This document shows positions 1 through 9,517 of a stretch of 64,000 bases of DNA, piece after piece. The translations under genes and the position numbers were made by a program. Each line of letters opens with the position of its first letter. Within the stretch, counting starts at the first letter, position 1. The DNA comes from Brevundimonas naejangsanensis. Lineage in GTDB: Bacteria; Pseudomonadota; Alphaproteobacteria; Caulobacterales; Caulobacteraceae. Below the pieces are notes generated by a model that was given only the letters and a program-made list of their open reading frames with translations, was not told the origin of the DNA and searched no databases. The stretch lies in assembly GCF_000635915.2 (NCBI RefSeq), contig NZ_CP015614.1:2323501-2387500 (forward strand). Reading direction: 5' to 3'.

Positions 1-349
1 CGCCGGTGCCGGCGCGCACTTCAAGCACGGCCGAGGCGTTTTCATCGGCGTCGCGCGGCGCCAGCAGCAGGGCGACCTCGCGCTCCAGTTCCGGCAGGCG
101 TGCGGTCAGGGCGTCCAGTTCATCGGCGGCCAGGGCGGCCATTTCCGGGTCGGCGGCCATGGCTTTCAGGTCTTCGATCTCGGCGCGGGCGCGCGCCAGC
201 GCCTGAACCGCATCGGCCACGGGCTTGAGCTCGGCGTGCTCTTTCGACAGGCGCACGATCTCGGCGCCGTCCGTGGCGGCGCCCATCCGGGCCTCCACCT
301 GATGGAAGCGGTCGAGCACCTGATCGAGCCGGGCCTGGGGCAGTCGCAA
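1..349 (-). CDS. prfA: Peptide chain release factor 1, N-terminal part (cut by window edge)
   Basis: Reading leftward from a TTG at 349 gives about 116 residues that begin LRLPQARLDQVLDRF, continue through VRLSKEHAELKPV, and end in VLEVRAGTG at the window edge. This matches the start of RF1, which recognises UAA and UAG stop codons and releases the peptide from the ribosome. RAGTG is the beginning of the conserved RAGTGGDEA segment; the GGQ domain lies outside the window. The TTG start is favoured because AAGGA lies 7 bases upstream and an in-frame stop is at 386-388; the first internal ATG would lose the first helix. Identity is firm, start fairly firm. Confidence 0.9.
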   Translation of the reverse strand, partial: MRLPQARLDQVLDRFHQVEARMGAATDGAEIVRLSKEHAELKPVADAVQALARARAEIEDLKAMAADPEMAALAADELDALTARLPELEREVALLLAPRDADENASAVLEVRAGTG

Positions 350-547
350 CGGCGTGTCCTTGCAGAGGAAAACGAGGGCGGAGCCTTACCCGCGCCGCCG
401 CGCCGTGTCGATAAAAACGCCTCTACACGCGATCATGGAGCGATTGTGAACCGCCGTCACAAACCCGTCAGCTCGGTTTCTTCGGACCTGCAAGCGCCCT
501 AGCTCCACCTCGACTTTAAAGGGCTGGAACGGAAGTGGAGACAGGGC

Positions 548-1165
548 ATGACACATCAAAAACCTCCTGAAGGGGCGCCGGTGGGCATCACGCCGGGCGC
601 CGATGTCGCGCGCCTGTGCGCGCTCTACGACGGCCTGCTGACGCCGGGCTCACCTGCCATAAGTCCCGCCGCCGAAAAGGAATTGAAGGCGCTCGCCAAC
701 ATCTTCGACCTGGACGCCGAGCGGCCCGCCGCCGAACTGTGGCCCTATGTCCGCGCGGTCCTGGTGCGGCAGGCGCCGCCGGAGCCGGCGGCGGCCTCCA
801 CGCCGGTCGAGCCCCGCACCGTCCTGCTGGTCGAGGACGACGCCGACGCCGCCGCCGACCTGACCGAGGCGCTGGACGCCGCCGGACATCGCGTGATCGG
901 CCCCTTCCACAGCGCCGAAGCGGCCGAGGCGGCGACCGCCCTGCACGCCATCGACCTGGCCCTGCTGGACATCAATCTGTCGGGCGAGGCGACCGGCGTC
1001 GACCTGGCGCGCAAGCTGAAATCGCGCTGGGGCATGCCGGTCATCTTCCTGTCGGGCGACGTCACGGCGGCGGCGCACAACGCCGAGTTGGCCGCCGCCA
1101 TGGTGATCAAACCCTACAGCGGGCGCGACGTGCTGGACGCCATCGCCCGGCTGGAGGGGGCCTGA
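548..1165 (+). CDS. Stand-alone response regulator receiver protein
   Basis: A 205-residue protein. Residues 1-85 are a helical, Ala/Pro-rich region I do not recognise. Residues 90-203 form a CheY-like receiver: acidic pocket E96-D97-D98, phosphoacceptor D141 in LALLDINLSG, S169 after a beta strand, and K188 in IKPYS. There is no output domain and no histidine kinase beside it, so the partner is unknown. It resembles the short receiver proteins fed by HWE-type kinases in alphaproteobacteria, but that link is inferred. A GGAG lies about 10 bases before the ATG. It is followed after 86 bases by a codirectional permease gene. Confidence 0.8.
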   Translation: MTHQKPPEGAPVGITPGADVARLCALYDGLLTPGSPAISPAAEKELKALANIFDLDAERPAAELWPYVRAVLVRQAPPEPAAASTPVEPRTVLLVEDDADAAADLTEALDAAGHRVIGPFHSAEAAEAATALHAIDLALLDINLSGEATGVDLARKLKSRWGMPVIFLSGDVTAAAHNAELAAAMVIKPYSGRDVLDAIARLEGA

Positions 1166-1251
1166 CGCCCAGCAGGGGCCCTCGCGCAGGCCATTGCCAG
1201 ACCGGCTGCGACCTGCGCCTGATGGTCCGTGATCCCCGGCTGAGGCGCTGA

Positions 1252-2022
1252 ATGGAAACCTTCTTCCTGTTTCTGCTGGTCGGCGTCCTGGCCCAGGCGG
1301 TCGATGGGGCGCTCGGCATGGCCTATGGAGTCATCTCGTCGTCCGTCCTTCTGGCGCTGGGGGTGCCCCCGGCCACGGCGTCGGCCAGCGTTCACGCCGC
1401 CGAAGTCTTCACCACCGCCGCCTCGGCGGGCAGCCACGCCTGGCACAAGAACGTCGAATGGCGGCTGATGGCGCCGCTGGCCGTCGCCGGGGTGATCGGC
1501 GGGGTGCTGGGCGCCTATGTGCTGACCGGGCTGGAAGCGGCGGTGATCAAGCCTTTCATCGTCGCCTATCTGGCCCTGATCGGGGTGTGGATTCTGTGGC
1601 GGGCCGGGCACGATATTCCGCATCGTCGCCTGCCCGCCTGGATCACCGGGCCGCTGGGACTGGTCGGCGGCTTTCTGGACGCGATCGGCGGCGGAGGCTG
1701 GGGGCCGACCGTCTCCTCGACCCTGGTCGGCGCCGGGCACGAGCCGCGCAAGGCCATCGGCACGGTCAACACGGCCGAGTTCTTCCTGACCGTCGCCGTC
1801 TCGGCCACTTTCGTCTGGGCCCTGGTCACCGGCCACTGGGAAGAAGCCGGGGCCCTTCAGAATCACGCCGCCGCTGTGGGCGGACTGGTCGTCGGCGGGC
1901 TGATCGCCGCCCCCTTCGCCGGCCTGATCGTCAAGAAGGTGCCGCGCAAGGTGCTGACCTATGCCGTCGGCGGCCTCTTGATCGTGCTGGCGGCGTTCCA
2001 GGGCTATCAGCTCCTGACCTAA
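1252..2022 (+). CDS. TSUP/TauE-SafE family membrane permease
   Basis: 256 residues with about eight hydrophobic segments and the family's repeated architecture. The N-terminal half begins with a membrane segment and DGALGMAYG; the second half has the mirrored motif GFLDAIGGGGWGP. TSUP proteins move small anions such as sulfite, sulfonates or sulfoacetate across the inner membrane, usually by proton coupling. No sulfur-metabolism genes flank it, so the substrate cannot be told. The start at 1252 puts the first membrane helix at the extreme N terminus. A second, unrelated-looking TSUP member lies at 52573. Confidence 0.85.
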   Translation: METFFLFLLVGVLAQAVDGALGMAYGVISSSVLLALGVPPATASASVHAAEVFTTAASAGSHAWHKNVEWRLMAPLAVAGVIGGVLGAYVLTGLEAAVIKPFIVAYLALIGVWILWRAGHDIPHRRLPAWITGPLGLVGGFLDAIGGGGWGPTVSSTLVGAGHEPRKAIGTVNTAEFFLTVAVSATFVWALVTGHWEEAGALQNHAAAVGGLVVGGLIAAPFAGLIVKKVPRKVLTYAVGGLLIVLAAFQGYQLLT

Positions 2023-2088
2023 CGCGGGTCATTGACAGCCGATCGCGCGGCTGGCCGACTGTCCCTACACTAGGCCGGGGGGCGACGA

Positions 2089-2781
2089 ATGCGCGTATGG
2101 ATGATCGGCGTCATGGTCGGGGGACTGGTGTCCGGCTGCGCCTCGACGCAGACGATCCCGCCGCAGATCGAACAGATCGATCAGCCCGCTCTCGGCGCCG
2201 TCGCCGCCATCGAAGTGGGCGAGGCGGCGGTCGCGACAGGACGGGGCGGAAGCCTGCCGGGTCTGGCCCTGGCCAATGAGCTGAGCTGGGGCGACGGGGT
2301 GCTGAGAAAACGCTTCACCGTCGCGCCGGGCCGACTAGCGGCGCGCCAGAGCGACGTCCGCCACATCTATTATTTTTCCGACAGGATGACTGCCCGCGAT
2401 CCGCTGTTCGGAACGGCGCCCTATGCCTCCGGCGGGCTGTGCCGCGCCAAGGACGGCTCAGGCCCGGTGCGCGGCTTCATCACGCCGGGCCAGTGCGTCC
2501 TGACCTGGAACGCGACGCCCCAGGTGCGCGATATCCGTATCGAAGAGGCCGACGAGGGCGCGCGGCGACGCGAGCTGATCTACCACGGCCGCGCCGACGG
2601 CAAGGTGCGCTTCCTCTATCGCGAGACGATGGGCGACAGCGCGCCCCAGACCCAGAGCCTCGACTATGACCTGGCCCACAGCGCGGTGATCGGCTTTCGC
2701 GGCGCCCGGCTGGAGGTTCTGGAGGCGGACAACACCCGTCTGCGTTACCGCTTTCTGGCCCCGTTCGACGGGGACGACTGA
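2089..2781 (+). CDS. Predicted lipoprotein of unknown function
   Basis: 230 residues. The N terminus is a short hydrophobic signal followed by the lipobox LVSGC, predicting lipidation at Cys17 and outer-membrane or periplasmic anchoring. The mature part is soluble, rich in beta-strand-like segments, with no motif I recognise; two further cysteines occur in GGLCRAKDG and PGQCVLTW and could form a disulfide. A G-rich Shine-Dalgarno stretch precedes the ATG. The gene ends 3 bases before the converging GST gene. Function unknown; the lipoprotein call rests on the signal alone. Confidence 0.7.
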   Translation: MRVWMIGVMVGGLVSGCASTQTIPPQIEQIDQPALGAVAAIEVGEAAVATGRGGSLPGLALANELSWGDGVLRKRFTVAPGRLAARQSDVRHIYYFSDRMTARDPLFGTAPYASGGLCRAKDGSGPVRGFITPGQCVLTWNATPQVRDIRIEEADEGARRRELIYHGRADGKVRFLYRETMGDSAPQTQSLDYDLAHSAVIGFRGARLEVLEADNTRLRYRFLAPFDGDD

Positions 2782-2784
2782 GCC

Positions 2785-3381
2785 TCAGACGGGATAGGTG
2801 TCGATGAAGCTGGGCCGCTGCTCCAGCGCCGTCTGCAGGGCGACCAGGTTCGGGCGCCCGGTCTTCCAGTCGTAGTCCGGGTGGCGGAAGCCGATCCAGG
2901 TGACGGCGACGCCCGCCGTCAGCACGCCCATGTCCAGCGCCTCGGCGTCCGGCGCGGCGGCTTCCAGCGCGTCCAGGGCGCGGCCCATATTGACGGTCCA
3001 GCGCTCGATCCAGGACGCCGAGCGCTCCTGCTCCGGGCGGCGCTTCTCCAGCACCAGTTTGACGCCCATCTCGAGCGCGGCGTTGCCGAGCGTCTCCAGC
3101 CGCTTGACCCGCAGACGCTCTGCGCCTTCCGGCGGCAGCAGGCGCGGGCCGGCGCCCAGGGCGTCCAGGTATTCAGCGATCACCGGGCTGTCGTTCAGCG
3201 GCAGGCCGTCCTCGGCGATCAGGGTCGGCACCTGCACCACCGGATTGGTCGACAGCAGCTCCGGCGCATTGCCGTAGGGATCGACGACGATCTCCTCGAT
3301 ACGGTCGGCCAGACCCTTTTCACGGGCGACGATGCGCACCTTGCGCGCGAAGGGCGACGGGGTGGTGATGTAGAGTTTCAT
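2785..3381 (-). CDS. Glutathione S-transferase family protein
   Basis: 198 residues starting MKLYITTPSPFARKV. The N-terminal thioredoxin-like domain has the likely catalytic Ser9, the cis-proline motif VQVP (P52) and the glutathione-binding NDSPVI (D64, S65); residues 85-198 are the all-helical C-terminal domain. GSTs conjugate or reduce electrophiles with glutathione in the cytoplasm. A longer upstream frame exists but runs through ispG in another frame, so the ATG at 3381 is chosen; it lies 2 bases after the ispG stop, indicating co-transcription. Substrate unknown. Confidence 0.88.
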   Translation of the reverse strand: MKLYITTPSPFARKVRIVAREKGLADRIEEIVVDPYGNAPELLSTNPVVQVPTLIAEDGLPLNDSPVIAEYLDALGAGPRLLPPEGAERLRVKRLETLGNAALEMGVKLVLEKRRPEQERSASWIERWTVNMGRALDALEAAAPDAEALDMGVLTAGVAVTWIGFRHPDYDWKTGRPNLVALQTALEQRPSFIDTYPV

Positions 3382-3383
3382 GA

Positions 3384-4538
3384 TTACTCGGCGGCGTTGA
3401 GGGCGGCGGGAGCCGCGCGGGCGGCGTCCAGTTCGGCGGCCTTGGCTTCGACCTGGGCGACGATCTCCTCGATCATGCCGTCGTTGGCCTGTTTGTGGGC
3501 GATCTTGCCGTTCAGATAGACCATGCCCGCCCCCTTGCCGCCGCCGGTGAAGCCGACGTCGGTATAGAGGGCCTCGCCCGGCCCGTTGACGACGCAGCCG
3601 ATGATCGACAGCGACATGGCGGTCGAGATGTGCGCCAGCCGCTCTTCCAGAATCCCCACCGTCTCGATGACGTTGAAGCCCTGACGGGCGCACGACGGGC
3701 AGGCGATGATGTTCACCCCCCGGTGACGCAGGCCCAGCGACTTGAGGATGTCGAAACCGACCTTGATCTCTTCGACCGGATCGGCGGCCAGGGACACGCG
3801 GATGGTGTCGCCGATGCCCGACCACAGCATATTGCCCATGCCGATGGCCGATTTGATCGTACCGGTGCGCAGCGGCCCCGCCTCGGTCACGCCCAGGTGC
3901 AGGGGGCAGTCGATGGCGTCGGCCAGCTGCTGATAGGCGGCGACCGTCAGGAAGGGGTCGGACGCCTTCACCGAAATCTTGAACTCGTGGAAGTCCAGGT
4001 CCTGCAGGATGCGGGCGTGGTTCAGGGCGCTTTCGACCATAGCGTCGGGGCAGGGCTCGCCGTATTTCTCCAGCAACTCCTTCTCAAGCGACCCGGCGTT
4101 GACGCCGATGCGCATGGAGCAGCCGTGGTCGCGGGCGGCCTGAACGACCTCCTTGACCCGCTCGATCGAGCCGATGTTGCCGGGGTTGATGCGCAGGCAG
4201 GCGGCGCCCGCCTGGGCCGCCTCGATGCCCCGGCGGTAATGGAAATGGATGTCGGCCACCAGCGGCACGCGGGCCTCGCGCGCAATGGTCCTGAAGGCCG
4301 CCGTGGACTCCTCATCCGGGCAAGAGACTCGGACGATGTCGGCCCCGGCCTCCTCCAGCTGACGAATCTGCTCCAGCGTCGCCGCCGCATCGGCGGTCGG
4401 CGTATTGGTCATCGACTGGACGCTGATCGGCGCGCCCCCGCCGACGGGAACGGAGCCGACCATGATCTGGCGGCTCTTGCGGCGCTCGATGTGGCGCCAG
4501 GGGCGGACGTGGCCGAGTTCTGAACTGTGGTCGCTCAT
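3384..4538 (-). CDS. ispG: 4-hydroxy-3-methylbut-2-enyl diphosphate synthase (flavodoxin)
   Basis: 384 residues from the ATG at 4538 ([14 protein letters not shown]). IspG makes HMBPP from methylerythritol cyclodiphosphate, the penultimate step of the MEP isoprenoid pathway, using a [4Fe-4S] cluster. Visible features are the N-terminal barrel with [11 protein letters not shown] and the C-terminal cluster region with [10 protein letters not shown] and GCVVNGPGE, which supply three cysteines and the conserved NGPGE. A GTG 13 codons upstream keeps the frame open but adds residues with no family match. It is followed by a GST gene and preceded, after an 80-base gap, by the rodZ-like gene. Confidence 0.95.
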   Translation of the reverse strand: MSDHSSELGHVRPWRHIERRKSRQIMVGSVPVGGGAPISVQSMTNTPTADAAATLEQIRQLEEAGADIVRVSCPDEESTAAFRTIAREARVPLVADIHFHYRRGIEAAQAGAACLRINPGNIGSIERVKEVVQAARDHGCSMRIGVNAGSLEKELLEKYGEPCPDAMVESALNHARILQDLDFHEFKISVKASDPFLTVAAYQQLADAIDCPLHLGVTEAGPLRTGTIKSAIGMGNMLWSGIGDTIRVSLAADPVEEIKVGFDILKSLGLRHRGVNIIACPSCARQGFNVIETVGILEERLAHISTAMSLSIIGCVVNGPGEALYTDVGFTGGGKGAGMVYLNGKIAHKQANDGMIEEIVAQVEAKAAELDAARAAPAALNAAE

Positions 4539-4618
4539 GACGCCGTACACATAGGACAGGAGGGACGGCAAAACCACGACAGACGACGAAAGATCGTCGT
4601 CGCAGTCAAAGGATCAGA

Positions 4619-5749
4619 TCAGGCGGCGGGCGGCTGGGCGACCGGGGCAGCGGCAGGCTGATACGGCTGCGGTCCCGGCGCCGTCGCTGCGGCGGCCGCC
4701 GCAGCGGCCTGGGCGGCGCGGGCGCGGGCCTCGACGGCGGCGGCGGCGCGCGCCTCGGATTCGCGCGCGGCGGCCTGGGCGCGATTGTTCAGCGTGCCCA
4801 GCGGCGACTGAGGCGCGGGCAGGACGCCGCCATGCTCGCCGTTCAGATAGACGTCGAACGCCTCCGGATCGGGCGTGTCGATGGTCGCCGACAGGCCGGG
4901 CGGCGCGCGCCAGGCTTCGCCCGCCGCCAGTTGGCGCGCGAACAGGATGCGGCCGTCGCCCTGACGGATAACCAGGATGGCGGGTTTGCGGGCCTGAAGC
5001 GTGACCTGCGACACCGTGGCCGAGGCGCCGTAGATGGCGCCGCGCGGGTTGAAGGCGGCCTGCACCGGCGGGGCCGGCGGCGGCGCGGCGTTGGGGTCGT
5101 CCGGGTCGATGCCGGTCAGCTGCGCCTCCAGGCCCGGCGTGATGTACATGGCCGGCGTGGTCTGATCCGGCGGGGCGGCCCGGGGGGCGCCGAGGTAGAG
5201 GGCGCGGTCGCGCTGGCGGTCGGCCTGCTCGGCCCAGTCCTTGGGCACGGCGACCAGATCCGACGGGTGCGGCGCCTCGATGCGGTTCAGACGCTGAAAC
5301 ACGTTCCAGCCGACCACCACCGCCAGAAAGGCGCCGATGACGCCCAGGATCTTGGGCGAGTTCTGGCGCATCTGCTGCAAGGCGGCGCCCGTCGGCGGCT
5401 GCAACGGCACGGCCGCATCGGGATATTCCTGCTTGAACCGCTCGACCGCGTTCAGCTCGTCCAGCCCCAAGGCGCCCGCATAGGCGCGCACATAGCCCAT
5501 CGAGAAGATGCGCGACGGCAGGGCGGCGTACTCAGCCTGCTCCAGCGCCGTCAGGAAACGCGGATGCACCCGCGTCATGGTCGAAAGCTGGGCCATCGAC
5601 AGGCCCGAGGCCAGACGCGCGGCGCGCAAAGTCGCGCCCAGGGAATCATCCGAGGGATCTTCCGGCGCCGGCTGGGGCGTCGGCTCAGGGGTCTGATCCA
5701 GCGTCGCGTCGGCGTCGAAGTCGAACGCGGCTTGCCGATCCTGGTCCAT
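4619..5749 (-). CDS. RodZ-like helix-turn-helix membrane protein
   Basis: 376 residues with the RodZ layout: an acidic N-terminal tail, a cytoplasmic Cro/CI-type helix-turn-helix at about 36-105 (LGATLRAARLASGLS, then PSRIFSMGYVRAYA), one transmembrane segment at about 133-150, and a periplasmic part with a DUF4115-like beta domain at about 240-315. The C-terminal 60 residues are a low-complexity Ala/Glu/Arg then Pro/Ala tail. RodZ links MreB to the wall-elongation machinery. Its position upstream of ispG matches what I recall for this family in alphaproteobacteria. Function by family only. Confidence 0.8.
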   Translation of the reverse strand: MDQDRQAAFDFDADATLDQTPEPTPQPAPEDPSDDSLGATLRAARLASGLSMAQLSTMTRVHPRFLTALEQAEYAALPSRIFSMGYVRAYAGALGLDELNAVERFKQEYPDAAVPLQPPTGAALQQMRQNSPKILGVIGAFLAVVVGWNVFQRLNRIEAPHPSDLVAVPKDWAEQADRQRDRALYLGAPRAAPPDQTTPAMYITPGLEAQLTGIDPDDPNAAPPPAPPVQAAFNPRGAIYGASATVSQVTLQARKPAILVIRQGDGRILFARQLAAGEAWRAPPGLSATIDTPDPEAFDVYLNGEHGGVLPAPQSPLGTLNNRAQAAARESEARAAAAVEARARAAQAAAAAAAATAPGPQPYQPAAAPVAQPPAA

Positions 5750-5847
5750 AGGGTCGGGGTTCCGTCACGCCAGGCGGCCGTGCGCCCGTCATCCCCGCTT
5801 AGACGAGGCGAGGAGCGCGGGCAACGCGGGAAAGCGGCGCAGCTTTC

Positions 5848-8127
5848 CTAGACTTCCACGTTCAGCTTGCGCGCCAGCGACTCGATCTCGCCGCGCACCG
5901 ACCCGGCTGAGGAGCCGAGCAGGACGTTCATGCCGCGCCGAGCGGCGTTCAGATCGGCCGACAGGATCATGCGCTTGACAGGCCCCACCCCGCCCGCGGG
6001 GGCGGACAGGCGGCTGTAGCCCAGGGTGATCAGGGCGAAGGCCTCCAGCGGGCGGCCCGCCAGTTCGCCGCAGACGGAGACCGGCGTGGCGCTGTCGGCG
6101 CACTTCTGCTGGATCTCGGCCAGGGCGCGCAGGAAGGGCGGCGACAGGGCGTCATAACGCTCGGACACCCGCGGGTTCGTGCGGTCGGAGGCGAACATAT
6201 ACTGCATCAGGTCGTTGGTGCCGATCGAGACGAAGTCGGTCAGCGGCAGCAGGGCGTCCAGGTGCCACAGCAGGCTGGGGCACTCGATCATGGCCCCGAC
6301 GCGCAGCAGGGACGGCAGCGGGCGCCCCCGGCGCCGCGCCCAGTCGCATTCAATGTCGACCAGTTCGCGCGCGGCCCTGAACTCGTCCACCGTGGCGATC
6401 ATCGGGAACATGACGCGCAGTTCGCGCCCGGCGGCGGCGGTCAGCAGGGCGCGCAGCTGCATCCTCAGCAGGGCCGGACGATCCAGCCCCAGACGGATGG
6501 CGCGCCGCCCCAGCGCCGGGTTCTCCTCGCGCTCATTGTCCAGATAGGGCAGGACCTTGTCGCCGCCGATATCCAGCGTGCGGAAGGTGACCGGCCGATC
6601 GCCCGCCGCATCCAGCACCAGCTTGTAGAGCGCCGTCTGCGAGTCCAGGCGCGGCAGTTCGTCCGAGACCATGAACTGGAACTCGGTGCGGAACAGGCCG
6701 ATGCCCTCAGCCCCGGTGGCGTCCAGATTCTCCAGATCCACCGCCAGACCGGCGTTGGTCAGCAGCACGATGCGTTTGCCGTCCTTGGTGACGGCGGGGG
6801 TGTCGCGCAGTTGGTCGAACTCGGCGCGTTGCTGGGCGCGCACGGCCATGCGGCTCTCGACCGCCGCCAGCATGTCCGGACGCGGCCGCAGATAGGCCTC
6901 GCCCGTCTCGCCGTCGACGATCACCTGATCGCCCTCGGTCAGGCGGTCGCGCAGGCCCTGAAGGCGGCCGACGCAAGGGATCTGCAGGGCGCGCGCGACA
7001 ATGGCCGCGTGGGCGGCGGCGGAGCCCTCTTCCAGCAGCAGGCCGCGCAGCTTGTGGCGCGGATATTCCAGCAGGTCCGCCGGACCCAGATTCTTGGCCA
7101 CCAGGATCGCGTCGTCGGGCAGGTCGCGCTGGCCCGGATGGTCGCCCGCCATCAGACGCAGCAGGCGGTTGGCCAGGTCCTCGAAGTCGTGCAGCCGCTC
7201 GCGGATGTAGGGGTCGCGCGCGTTGGCGAAGCGGGCGCGGTGCTCGTTGCGGACGCGGTCGACGGCGGCCTCGGCCGTCAGGCCAGAGCGCACCGCCTCC
7301 TCCAGCGACCGGTTCCAGCCCCGGTCGTCGGCGAACATGCGATAGGTCTCCAGCACCTCATAGGGGGTGCCGCCCAGCTTGCCCTGACTGCCTTCCAGCA
7401 GGGCGTCGATGCTGGTGCGCAGACCGTCCAGCGCCGCCTTCAGGCGGACCTCCTCGGCGACCGGGTCGTCGGCCAGAAGCTGTTCGGGCGCGATCGGCGC
7501 CTCGTGCAGCACCGCCCGACCGAAGGACAGGCCTTCGGCGAACTTCTGTCCCCGCAGCCGTTCGGGCCGATGAGGCGCCACCTCGACGTCGCGCAACTCC
7601 TCCAGCGCCAGCAGCTCGCCCGAGGCCACCGTCTCGGCCAGGACCATGGCGATGGTCTGGATGTCCTCGATCTCTTCCTCGTCATAGCGACGAGCGGCGC
7701 GGTTCTGGACGACCAGGACGCCGATGGCCCGGCCGCCGCGCAGCAGGGGCGCGCCGAGGAAGGCGTGATAGGGGTCTTCGCCCGTTTCCGGCCGGTAGGA
7801 GAAGCTGGGGTGCGACTGGGCGTCCGACAGGCTCAGCGGCTCGGCCGTGCGGGCCACCTCGCCGACCAGCCCCTCGCCGGGGCGCAGGCGGGTGTTATGG
7901 ACGGCCTCGGGGTTCAGCCCCTCGGTGGCGAACAGCTCCAGCTCGCCCGAGGCGCGCCGCAGATAGATGGAGCAGACCTCGGCCACCATGGAGCGGGCGA
8001 TGATCCGCACCACCATGTTCAGCCGGGTCTGGGCCGGCGCGCCGCCCCCCGGCCCGGCCAGGGCCTCGCGGATCTGGCGCAACAGGAGGCGTGGCCCCCT
8101 CGCCGTCACTGCTGCGCCCTTTACCAT
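5848..8127 (-). CDS. ptsP: Phosphoenolpyruvate-protein phosphotransferase, nitrogen type (EI-Ntr)
   Basis: 759 residues. A GAF domain covers about 20-165 (VCSIYLRRASGELELFATEG), followed by the enzyme I region: HPr-interacting helices, the phospho-swivel segment SAAAHAAIVAR with the likely phosphorylated H373, and the PEP-binding barrel (VTFRTLDIGGDK, FVSIGTNDLMQY, VCGELAG). EI-Ntr passes phosphate from PEP to HPr/NPr; the probable partners, HPr and a mannose-type EIIA, lie at 43.0-43.7 kb in this window. GAF-containing EI usually senses glutamine. lysC ends 55 bases upstream on the same strand. Confidence 0.93.
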   Translation of the reverse strand: MVKGAAVTARGPRLLLRQIREALAGPGGGAPAQTRLNMVVRIIARSMVAEVCSIYLRRASGELELFATEGLNPEAVHNTRLRPGEGLVGEVARTAEPLSLSDAQSHPSFSYRPETGEDPYHAFLGAPLLRGGRAIGVLVVQNRAARRYDEEEIEDIQTIAMVLAETVASGELLALEELRDVEVAPHRPERLRGQKFAEGLSFGRAVLHEAPIAPEQLLADDPVAEEVRLKAALDGLRTSIDALLEGSQGKLGGTPYEVLETYRMFADDRGWNRSLEEAVRSGLTAEAAVDRVRNEHRARFANARDPYIRERLHDFEDLANRLLRLMAGDHPGQRDLPDDAILVAKNLGPADLLEYPRHKLRGLLLEEGSAAAHAAIVARALQIPCVGRLQGLRDRLTEGDQVIVDGETGEAYLRPRPDMLAAVESRMAVRAQQRAEFDQLRDTPAVTKDGKRIVLLTNAGLAVDLENLDATGAEGIGLFRTEFQFMVSDELPRLDSQTALYKLVLDAAGDRPVTFRTLDIGGDKVLPYLDNEREENPALGRRAIRLGLDRPALLRMQLRALLTAAAGRELRVMFPMIATVDEFRAARELVDIECDWARRRGRPLPSLLRVGAMIECPSLLWHLDALLPLTDFVSIGTNDLMQYMFASDRTNPRVSERYDALSPPFLRALAEIQQKCADSATPVSVCGELAGRPLEAFALITLGYSRLSAPAGGVGPVKRMILSADLNAARRGMNVLLGSSAGSVRGEIESLARKLNVEV

Positions 8128-8182
8128 GGTCTCTCCCGCCTAACCGTCCGATCCGTTCAGATAGGGCGGCGCGTCCGTTATC

Positions 8183-9472
8183 CTAGCTTTCCGCGTCCAG
8201 TCCGTAGGCTGCGTGCAGCGCACGCACCGCCAGCTCTGCATAATCCGAATCGATCAGAACGCTGATCTTGATTTCAGAGGTCGAGATAGCCTGGAACTTC
8301 ACGCCCTTGTCGGCCAGGGCGCGGAACATGGTCTGGGCCACGCCCGCGTGGCTTCTCATGCCGACGCCGATCACCGACACCTTGGCCACGTCGTCGTCGA
8401 CCCGCAGCTCCTCGAAGCCGATCTCGGCCTTGGCCGCCATCATCAGCTCGGCGGCGCGGCGCGCGTCGCGGCGGCCGGTCGTGAAGGTCAGGTTGACCGC
8501 GCCTTCGGTGCGGGCCTGGCTCTGCACGATCATGTCGACATTGACCTCGGCCTCGGCCAGGCGGGTGAAGACGTCGGCCGGGGCGTCCGTCCGGTCCGAC
8601 AGGCCCAAAAGCGTGATCCGGGCTTCGTCCCGGCTCATGGTCACGCCGGAAACGATGCGCTTTTCCACGATCTCATCCTCGTCGCAAATCAGGGTGCCGG
8701 CGTGTTGCGGCAGGTTTCCGTTTTCATCCGGTTCGATGAAGCTGGACAGGACGCGCACCGGCACGCGCTTGTGCATGGCCAGCTCGACCGAGCGGGTCTG
8801 CAGCACCTTGGCGCCCAGCGACGCCATCTCCAGCATTTCTTCGTAGGACACCTTCTCCAGACGCCGGGCGCGGCTCTGGATGCGCGGGTCGGTCGTATAG
8901 ACGCCGTCCACGTCGGTGTAGATGTCGCACGGCGCGCCGAGCGCCGCCGCCACCGCCACCGCCGAGGTGTCCGAGCCGCCCCGGCCCAGGGTGGTGATGC
9001 GCCCGTCGCGGGTCACGCCCTGAAAGCCCGGCACGATGGCGATCTCGCCCGCGTCGACGGCGGCGCCCAGCACCTCGCCCGGCACGTCCTCGATGCGCGC
9101 GCGGCCGTGGGCGTCGTCGGTCAGGATCGGAATCTGCCAGCCCATCCAGCTGCGCGCCTTGAAGCCCATGTTGCGCAGGGTCAGGGCCAGAAGGCCCGAG
9201 GTCACCTGCTCGCCCGAGGCGACCACCACGTCGTATTCGTCGTCCGACAGGGCGCCGTCGGCGTACAGGCCCGGCGCAGCGGCGCCGACGCCGTCGGTCC
9301 AGGCCACCAGCTCATTGGTCTTGCCCGCCATGGCCGAGACGACCACGGCCACGCCCTTGCCTCTGGAGGCCTCGGCGGCGACGATGCGCGCCGCGCGACG
9401 GATGCGTTCCAGGTCGGCCATGGAGGTGCCGCCGAACTTCATCACCAACCGGTTCGTGTCGGCCCGCGTCAT
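8183..9472 (-). CDS. lysC: Aspartate kinase
   Basis: 429 residues from the ATG at 9472 (MTRADTNRLVMKFGGTSM). It phosphorylates aspartate, the first step to lysine, threonine, methionine and diaminopimelate. The kinase domain carries KFGGTS near the N terminus, TLGRGGSDTSAV and the YTDVDGVYTTDPR segment; two ACT domains follow (about 275-345 and 355-425), the usual site of feedback inhibition. A longer frame to 9571 would overlap the divergent ubiG gene and has no family match. It is divergent from ubiG across 45 bases and probably co-transcribed with ptsP. Confidence 0.93.
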   Translation of the reverse strand: MTRADTNRLVMKFGGTSMADLERIRRAARIVAAEASRGKGVAVVVSAMAGKTNELVAWTDGVGAAAPGLYADGALSDDEYDVVVASGEQVTSGLLALTLRNMGFKARSWMGWQIPILTDDAHGRARIEDVPGEVLGAAVDAGEIAIVPGFQGVTRDGRITTLGRGGSDTSAVAVAAALGAPCDIYTDVDGVYTTDPRIQSRARRLEKVSYEEMLEMASLGAKVLQTRSVELAMHKRVPVRVLSSFIEPDENGNLPQHAGTLICDEDEIVEKRIVSGVTMSRDEARITLLGLSDRTDAPADVFTRLAEAEVNVDMIVQSQARTEGAVNLTFTTGRRDARRAAELMMAAKAEIGFEELRVDDDVAKVSVIGVGMRSHAGVAQTMFRALADKGVKFQAISTSEIKISVLIDSDYAELAVRALHAAYGLDAES

Positions 9473-9517
9473 CCCTGCGCCTGATCCCCCTGCTTGCATG
9501 GCGGGCGAAGGCGGTCC

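Noticed and set aside
4582..4601. 7-bp hairpin between the rodZ-like gene and ispG as a terminator
   Set aside because: No T-run follows on the minus strand and the stem is short, so I do not call it; it may be a weak mRNA structure.
6262..8265. A 667-codon plus-strand open frame opposite ptsP
   Set aside because: Shadow of the ptsP gene, His/Gln/Arg-rich, no start signal or family match.
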